35,429 nucleotides of DNA from contig JAJJLU010003723.1 of assembly GCA_023807065.1 (NCBI GenBank), positions 1 through 35,429 of the forward strand, in the 5' to 3' direction. Under the pieces are notes generated by a model. The model was not told the DNA's origin. It did no database searches and worked only from the letters and a program-made list of their open reading frames with translations. Both the position numbers and the translations under genes were made by a program. Within the stretch, counting starts at the first letter, position 1; every line of letters begins with the position of its first letter. Source of the stretch: Isotricha intestinalis. Lineage: Eukaryota > Ciliophora > Litostomatea > Vestibuliferida > Isotrichidae. Below are positions 28,589 through 35,429 of the stretch, in pieces.

Positions 28589-29628
28589 AAAATGAAGAAA
28601 ATAAAAAATATAAAATTTCTATTATATACACTTATACCAGTATATCTAATACAGTTGAAGGCTTAAATAAGGGAATGAGTTTTATGGTTTCAGAAATAAA
28701 AAGTGAAGATGGATTAAAAAGTTTAATAAATGGAATTAAAATTAATAATGAAAATAATAAAATTAAAAAAGAATATAATATATGTATTCATTTTGAACAA
28801 TCTAATTCAGGAAAAATAAAATTTATAAGTAATTTTATATTAAGTAATTTTAAAAAAGATGAATATAATTATGTAATGATAATACATATATATAGAAATT
28901 TTACTGGAAAAAATTATAAAAGAATATATTCATTACCGGATATTAATCCTGATATCAATCAAATATTTTTAGACAATTTAAATGCTAGTAATAAAATAAA
29001 ATTAAATGATTTATTAACGAAAGATATTAAAGATATTCTAGAAGAAAAAAAAGATGATATAAAATTAGATGAAGAATTTAATAAAACATTAATAAATTTT
29101 TTAACCGATGAATTAAAAAATCCTTCTTTCGAAGATAATGATATTGATAATTATATTAAAGAAATACAAAATTATATGAATGAAGAAGAATCAATTAAAG
29201 AAAAAATAAATGAAACAACAAATAAATTAATTGATAATAATAAAGAAGAAGACGCAAATTGTAAAGATATAATTGAAAAAATATATAATAATAATAATAT
29301 TACTAAATATACTGTTGATATTGTATCTTATTTAATAGAATATATTAAAGAAAATATATATCATAAATATTTAAATAATGTCTTCAAAATACTAGAAGAT
29401 AATAATATGTTAACAACTATATTAGAAAGTAAAAAAAATAAATATGAAAATATAAATCAAGATATAAATCAAGAACTGGTTGGAGAGATATTAAAAAAAT
29501 ATTTAGATGAAATAACTACAGAAAAACGAAATAATTATAAACCTAAATTTTTATATGGTTATAATGTTCCTGGATTTTACAATTTTTACATTAATATTTC
29601 CAATTATGTAAATAAAAATATCGTTTAA
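28589..29628 (+). pseudogene. RNF213-like fragment 4: post-motor region
   Basis: Coding resumes in the -1 frame right after the A10 run (KDYIENEENKKYKISIIYTY...), well upstream of the first ATG at 28675. It includes SFMVSEIKSEDGL and later the well-conserved NNYKPKFLYGYNVPGFYNFY near the end. TAA at 29626-29628 ends the frame while similar sequence (YFNNEQKLRKILK) continues in another frame. Confidence 0.75.
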
Positions 29629-30980
29629 ATTACTTTAATAATGAACAAAAATTAAGAAAAATATTAAAAGTAGATTTTGATAAAATTAGAGATTTTCATG
29701 ATAAGCAAGAATAAATAATGTATATAATGAAGTTGCAAACTACCATAAATTCATCATTGATATAATAAATAAAATTCCAAATGATCTTATTTTCAAAGAT
29801 TATATTATTTATTATTTACAAAAATATATTAATCCTCAAAGTATTTATAATAAAGATGATACATATCATAAATTAATTGAATTATTATTAAAATTAAGAT
29901 TTAATGAAGAAAACAAAATAATAAAAGGCAATAATGAAATTAATGTTTTATTAATAAAAATTATTTGGATAGAATCAAATATTAATTATATTTTAAAGAT
30001 ATTAAAAATATTTGAAGAGGCTACACAAATATTTAATAATAATGACAAGAAATTATATAATAAGATTGATGAATTAATATTTAAAGAAAAAAATATAAAA
30101 TATATAACTAATGAAAAAAAACCCAGAACATACAAAAGAAGTCAATGAATGTTATTATATATTATTAGCAAGTATATGTTATAGTATAACATTAGATGAA
30201 ATTCAATTAATTCAATTAGCTAATAATAAAGAAAATCAAATAGAAGTTAGTTATTATTGTTATATATTAAAAGAAATAAATAAAATTTTACAAAATTTAA
30301 ATGATGAATTATATATTTATTTAAATGAATGTATATTATTGATGAATTAATAAAAATAATTGAATTATTTAAAAAAAGCATTGAAAAAATAAATGAAATA
30401 AAACATAGTATTAGAGAAAATGGTTATATTATACAGAAATATGGTAATATTAATTAAGATTCTTATAAATTTAGTGAAGAACTTATTCGTAATTTCGAAA
30501 CTACATATAATTTAATAATTAAAGAAGAATTAATAGATGAAAATGATAAATATTATTGTAATAAATTAAGATATATATTTTTCAAAGAAATTAAAAAAAT
30601 ATCTGATATTAATTATCGTTATAATATATATTTGAAAAAATACTAGAATCAGATGAAATGATAAAAAAATCAATAGAAATATTTCAGTTACATCTAAAAA
30701 ATTATTTAAAAAAAGATAAATTTGGAGATAATATGACTAATATATTAAATGGAAATGATAATATAATAAAACTTATAGAAAAAAAATTAAATATTTTTTT
30801 GAAAAAAACTCTTTGATTTATTTAAAAAATGTAAATATTGATGAAGAGCCACTTAATATTTTAAAAGATTGTATTAATCCTTTATATCATTAATTTTTAA
30901 AAAAGTAAAAATAGCTTCAAAATCAAAAGAAATATGTAAATTATTTTGCTTAGGATACATAAAAACATATAGTTATAATT
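29629..30980 (+). pseudogene. RNF213-like fragment 5: decayed 3' region (E3 shell)
   Basis: Family-like sequence continues but switches frame about every 50-150 codons: IIDIINKIPNDLIFKDYI, then NPEHTKEVNECYYILLASI (frame 30111-30350), DELIKIIELFKK, KLRYIFFKEIKKISDINYR, SLIYLKNVNIDEEPLNIL and finally KSKEICKLFCLGYIKTYSY near 30925-30975. Beyond that the reading is lost at once. The RING finger and RZ finger expected of an active RNF213 ligase are not found. Confidence 0.7.
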
Positions 30981-33848
30981 GATTGAGTTGATTCAAAAAA
31001 ACTTTATTAGTAATATTATATTTTGGAAAAAAATTTTTTTTATTAAATATAATATTTTCTAATTTATTTAATTTATCGGTTATTAGATTTAATATTATTA
31101 TTATAATTTTTGACTCATTCTATGATGTGATAAGTATATCCAAAGTATTCAGGATTTGAGCATTTCACTCTATAATTTTTATTCCTTCAATTTTGGAGGC
31201 ATTCTTATTTCTATCCTTTTCCAAATTGGCTGTGATATTATTATTTCATTCACTCTATTATCATTTTGACCTTTGTTTTATTGAATAATATAAAAATATT
31301 TTTTTTTTTTTTAAATCAGAAATTTTTTATTAATATTAAATGAATAATAAATATTTAATTTTTATCTATTTTTCATTTCCTTTTTCTCTAATAATTTTCA
31401 TTTTTATTATCTTTCTTTTTGAATACATTTAATAATACTATTGTTCTCTTTGGTAATTTCATTTTCTTTATATTTATTTTATTCTTTTCTTTGATTATCT
31501 CAAAATGTTTATATATTTAAATTGTCTTTTTTTTATCTTTAATTTTACACAAAATAATTAACAATATATTTTTTCTCCAAGTTTTTAAGTGTACTTCTGG
31601 CATTTAATTTAATCCTAATATTTCTCTTTTTTGATTTATCTTTTATTTATCTTCTTCATTCATTTCTAATTCTTTCTTATCTTCATTATTCCATTTTTTA
31701 CATTGTTCATGCTTGGAACAACCTACTCAACGATAATATTTTCATTTCATGAATTTTCTATCTTCTCTTCTGTTATTATTTTCTGCTACATTTCTTCCAT
31801 CTTTATTTTATATTCTTCATTATCTCTGTCTTTGTTTTGAGATATATTTAGTTTTTCAAATAATTGTTTATCTTTTTTAATTCATTCATTGGTTTTCTTT
31901 TTCTCTTAGTCATATCTTATTCTTCTTCTTTCTCTTCTTCTTCTTCCTTTTTTCATTTTTAAATTATACATGAAGAGCTTTTATATTAAATAGACTCATC
32001 AACTCTTGATTTAATTATTACACAGTTTTTTATAAATTTGTATATTGTGTAAAAAAGAATAATACCAATGGCTCGTCATATTCAGATTGTTATCTAATTA
32101 AAAATATTCTTCCTTCTTTCTTATTACCATTATATTATACTTTCTATTATATATCTTCTTTAACAATTATTATTTATACATTTCACATTTCTGAAAAAAA
32201 TAACACATCTGAAACATAACCTTTAGTACCTCGTTTCAATAATTTAATCATTCTTGATTTAATGTCTTCCAAAATATATAATTCTTTTTATTAGTAATTA
32301 TTTATTTACTAATTAAATGATTGCTTTTTTAATTAATAATAAAAACATTAGATATTTGTGAAGTCATTAAAAGAGCTTTATATATACATTCAACTTTAGT
32401 TGAGAAATTGATTTTTCTCTTTTAAAAATATTTAGGTATTTTTTAACATACTTTATATTCTATATTTGTAATATTTTTATCATTTACTTCTGTTTAATTT
32501 GATTTTTCTTTATTTCATTTATCAATATCAATTTTTGAAACATGCTAATTATGAATAGTCTCTTTATTAATTGTTTATTCATCTTTTTTGTCAATATTTT
32601 TATTGATTTTAATAAAGATTTCAAAGTCATTATCCTCATTATATTCTGGAGCTATTTCATATTTATTATTTCATTCTTTTTATTTCATTTCTTAATCATA
32701 ATTTATGTGTATCTTTTTCTATGTATATTATTTATTTAATATCTTTATATTTCTTTACTTTATACATCATTATAATTTGATTGAATATTTGAATAATTTT
32801 CTTTTTTATCATTTACTTTTACTTTATATTTGTTTTATTTATGAATTTATTATGATTATTTCTATTGGTTTTTATTTCATTATTCTCATAATTATACTTT
32901 AGATTATAGTTTGAAGGCTTATTCTTATCATTTAGATAGAAATATATAAACCCCCTTTGCAATATTAGTATTGCTTCTTCTTTTTATATATACATGGAAA
33001 GCTCGTTATTTAAAAACTTTTAATTCTTGTTTTATTACTAGTATTTAACATAGTTTCTATATTTTTTTATAATTCCTATAATAGAAGTATGTATTTTTAT
33101 AATATATATTTTATAGTAATATCTCTTATTTCTTTTATAACTATATCTATTATTATAATACCTTATATCTATTCTATTATTTATCATATTATACTTATAG
33201 TAATTTTTCTATTGATGATAATAATGGTAGTTAAAATACTATAACATTTTATTTTTTATTATTAAAATTTTTATAATTTATATATTTTATATATTTTATA
33301 TTATACCTATTTCTTCTTCTCAATATATTTTTACATTTAATTGATATATAACTGTAATAAATACTATATTTATTATTATTCCTTCTTTTGTATCTAGATA
33401 ATTTAAATTTATTAATTTTATTGAAGTCAATGTTATTTTATATTTATATTTGTAGGATATCTTTCTTTATATTATTATTTTCTTATTTTTGTGTATAAAC
33501 TTCTTCTTATTGTTCCTGTTCTTACATCTCCTCTTTCACTTTTTTCTTAACTTCCTTCTCTTTCATTCTTTGGTTTTGTGATGCTATTATCAATTTATTT
33601 AATTAACCTTTAATCTTACTTATTATTATTCCAATATAATCAATACACACTTCATATTCATGAGTCACAAAAAGAAGTATTTTTTTTCAATTTCTCATTT
33701 CCAATTCAATTTTTATTCTCCTTTTTATATAAATGTCTTGGTTCAAAATTAAACTAGTTTAATTAATTATTTATTTTCCATATTTCTGTTGATTTTACAT
33801 TACTATTTTACTTTATTTTATAAATCATTTTCTTTTAAGAACAATTTA

Positions 33849-33929
33849 ATTATTTTTTATTAATTTCATTTCTTATAATTCCTTTTATATTGTTTTTAAT
33901 ATTATTTAGTTATTGTTTTTATTCTTTTT
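33849..33929 (-). repeat. Inverted repeat arm A (81 bp)
   Basis: The reverse complement of this segment matches 35349-35429 at 80 of 81 positions (single difference ggaatta versus ggaaata). In minus-strand reading it is a Lys/Asn/Gln-rich coil with TAA codons shared with arm B. Confidence 0.9.
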
Positions 33930-35348
33930 ATATATACTCTTTTAATTGTTCCAGAGCAATCTTTATTATATTGTTTTAATCTATTTATTATTTCTTTATT
34001 TCTTACATTTGATAATATAAGTGATTCATATTATCTTCTATATTTTTATCCATTTACTCATTAATTATATTTTTATCTTTATAATTTTATTCCAATTTTT
34101 TTATTTTCACCTTTATATATTGTACTTGATTTTTAATTTATTTTATATCATTATTCAAATAACTTTATTATTATTATCTTCATAATTCTTATAATTAATA
34201 TAAGATTTCTCATATTCATCTACAGGAGACAATCATTCCAATATTAGCATTTCTTAATTGTCTAAGTATTCATTTAAGAGTTGAGAATACTGTAATATAT
34301 TTACTTCATTCAATTTATCTTATAAATTATAATTATTATTATTTTTATATGTAATTTTATTATTAATATCTATAATTTCATTATTAATATCATTAATAGT
34401 TTTATTATAGAAATAATTTATTTATTGTTTCCTTCCATTAACATAAATAACATAACACCCAAAGATATGCTATATATATATTTCAATAATTATTATCTTT
34501 GTTATTTAAATAAATGATAAATTCCCTATTAAAAAAATATTATTTTAAAATCCTCTGAGAGATTTAGAAATAGATTATTATTATAATTCATTATATTATG
34601 ATATTATTTTTTAATAATTAATTTATAATTATCAACATTACTTATAATACTATATTTTTGCATTCTTTGAACAAATATTATAATAGTATCTGATAAAGAT
34701 TATGGTATTGCTTAGCATAATGGATATAAGGATTTACTTAAGGACTTTTAGTATTATATAAATCTTCAGTTATATTAATCTTATTTCAATATTCACTTGG
34801 TTGAATAACTTCAATTTATTGAGAGTTGTTATTAAGAAAACTATAACATTATTATATGTCACTTCATTTTCAAATAGACTACATTATGTAATAGTAATTG
34901 ATTAATAGAGTGATAAGATTTAATATTTGAAGCTTATCTATCTATTGTTATTTCTCTAATAAATGTATCTAATTCAGTTAAATCAGTCTATTTATCATTC
35001 TTTAAGATCTGTATTTCATTATCTTTTATACAATGATGTTAATAATTTGATATAAGTATTGGATATATTATTTATTTATTAGATTGTTTGGGTTTGATAG
35101 GACTATATTAATTAATGAGTTAGTAGGATTCTGAAATGAAATTGTGGAGGATATAGGATATTTAATATTTAATATAATAAACTAATCTATATTCTTAACA
35201 ATTTTTAATAAAATTAAGGAAATATTAAGATTTGGAGAAACATTAAATGATCGAGTATAATTGGAGGGTGGACGAGAAATTAGAATTAGTGTTATAATAT
35301 TAGAATATTTAAAAAAAAAAACATTTAATATTTAACAATAATATGATG

Positions 35349-35429
35349 AAAAAGAATAAAAACAATAACTAAATAATATTAAAAACAATATAAAAGGAAA
35401 TATAAGAAATGAAATTAATAAAAAATAAT
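35349..35429 (+). repeat. Inverted repeat arm B, cut by window end
   Basis: Same sequence as arm A in opposite orientation, 1.42 kb away. The match is still perfect at the last base of the window, so the repeat may continue beyond it. Upstream of the match the two copies diverge quickly. Confidence 0.9.

Larger units (their letters stand above)
19512..30980 (+). pseudogene. RNF213/mysterin-like giant AAA+ gene, multiply broken
   Basis: Protein similarity to the RNF213 family runs through the whole interval in order, but the frame is interrupted. I see in-frame TAA at 23676-23678 and 30455-30457, and again at 30891-30893. One-base shifts lie near 24718-24723, 28538-28547 (A10 run), 29626, 29709, 30114-30121 (A8 run), 30340, 30635-30640 and 30802. 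None is explained by a GT-AG intron of suitable phase. Damage is sparse in the first 9 kb and dense after 29.6 kb. Recognisable parts: the conserved N-terminal region, a YKEK...LRFLYGKQF block, two AAA modules (AAA3- and AAA4-like), and E3-shell sequence (NPEHTKEVNECYYILLASI). Similarity ends near 30980 before any RING. RNF213 is a dynein-like AAA+ ubiquitin ligase. This copy is probably a recent pseudogene; assembly indels are the alternative. Confidence 0.8.
30981..35429. other. Gene-less, strand-asymmetric region with decayed coding-like remnants
   Basis: No frame here is a credible intact gene. From about 31300 to 34100 the + strand is rich in T and C and poor in G, the mirror of the purine-rich coding strands elsewhere, so the minus strand was probably coding. 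Minus-strand readings look protein-like in pieces, for example LNEYLDN then EMLILE (34317-34210), ITEDLYNTKSP then VNPYIHYAKQYHNLYQ (34770-34690) and TELDTFIREITIDR (near 34960), each broken by TAA/TAG at Gln-like or TGA at Trp-like places and by frameshifts. At 35221-35320 the + strand looks coding instead (LRFGETLNDRV, stop, LEGGREIRISV). Between 34.6 and 35.1 kb both strands are readable, so orientation is uncertain. Identity of the lost gene(s) is unknown; a relative of the upstream giant gene is possible. Confidence 0.45.

Noticed and set aside
28569..28589. A possible 21-nt GT...AG intron (gtaattttaaag...atag) at the end of the AAA fragment.
   Set aside because: Its length is a multiple of three, so removal keeps the old frame and does not join to the downstream coding frame; the shift maps better to the A10 run at 28538-28547.
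32542..32902. Two overlapping + strand frames of 65 codons, very hydrophobic (Phe/Ile/Leu).
   Set aside because: Composition is what T-rich DNA gives by chance; the minus strand of the same stretch reads as a hydrophilic, stop-interrupted remnant.
33720..33780. A ggttcaaaatt string resembling a tRNA T-loop.
   Set aside because: No flanking T-stem, anticodon arm or acceptor pairing can be made; no tRNA was found anywhere in the window.
33849..35429. A large palindrome centred near 34640.
   Set aside because: Outside the 81-bp arms, mirrored positions show no similarity, so only a local inverted repeat is supported.

Overview
The window looks like nuclear DNA of a very AT-rich unicellular eukaryote, most likely a ciliate that uses the standard genetic code. 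The evidence is as follows. Long reading frames end at TAA or TGA and contain no internal TAA/TAG. One gene carries a 25-nt GT...AG intron. There is a cilia-type PG-repeat (STPGR) protein, a CDPK, a QDE-1-type RNA-dependent RNA polymerase, and a two-membrane-segment protein of a type common in ciliates. Litostome (rumen-type) ciliates fit this combination, and a GNAT acetyltransferase of bacterial appearance would agree with that, but the lineage is inferred.

Region 1 (1-17.8 kb) is gene-dense, with mostly single-exon genes on both strands and small gaps (51-398 bp). In order: a truncated CDPK (-), STPGR protein (+), WD40 protein (-), two-TM protein (-), tail-anchored ArfGAP (+), an unknown protein (+), a Pro/Gly-rich peptide (+), an Asn-rich repeat protein with a possible GYF-like segment (+), an RNA-dependent RNA polymerase (-), a CaMK-type kinase (-), a GNAT acetyltransferase (-), a second WD40 protein (+), and an atypical Rab-like GTPase with the 25-nt intron (-). 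The functions are mostly signalling, trafficking, cilia and RNA silencing. No operon-like logic is visible.

Region 2 (17.8-19.5 kb) is a 1.75-kb AT-rich spacer in which I see no gene.

Region 3 (19.5-31.0 kb) is a giant RNF213/mysterin-like gene on the + strand. Its AAA+ modules are well preserved, but it is broken by in-frame TAA codons and a series of one-base frameshifts that become denser toward the 3' end. Similarity stops abruptly near 30.98 kb, before any RING domain. I read it as a recent pseudogene; clustered assembly indels are the alternative.

Region 4 (31.0-35.4 kb) has no intact gene. It is strongly strand-asymmetric (+ strand rich in T and C) and shows decayed coding-like stretches on both strands with stop codons at glutamine-like and tryptophan-like positions. 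An 80/81 inverted repeat links 33.85-33.93 kb with the very end of the window. Large decaying genes, a segmental inversion and an RdRP in the same window make this an interesting region for genome-rearrangement and small-RNA questions.
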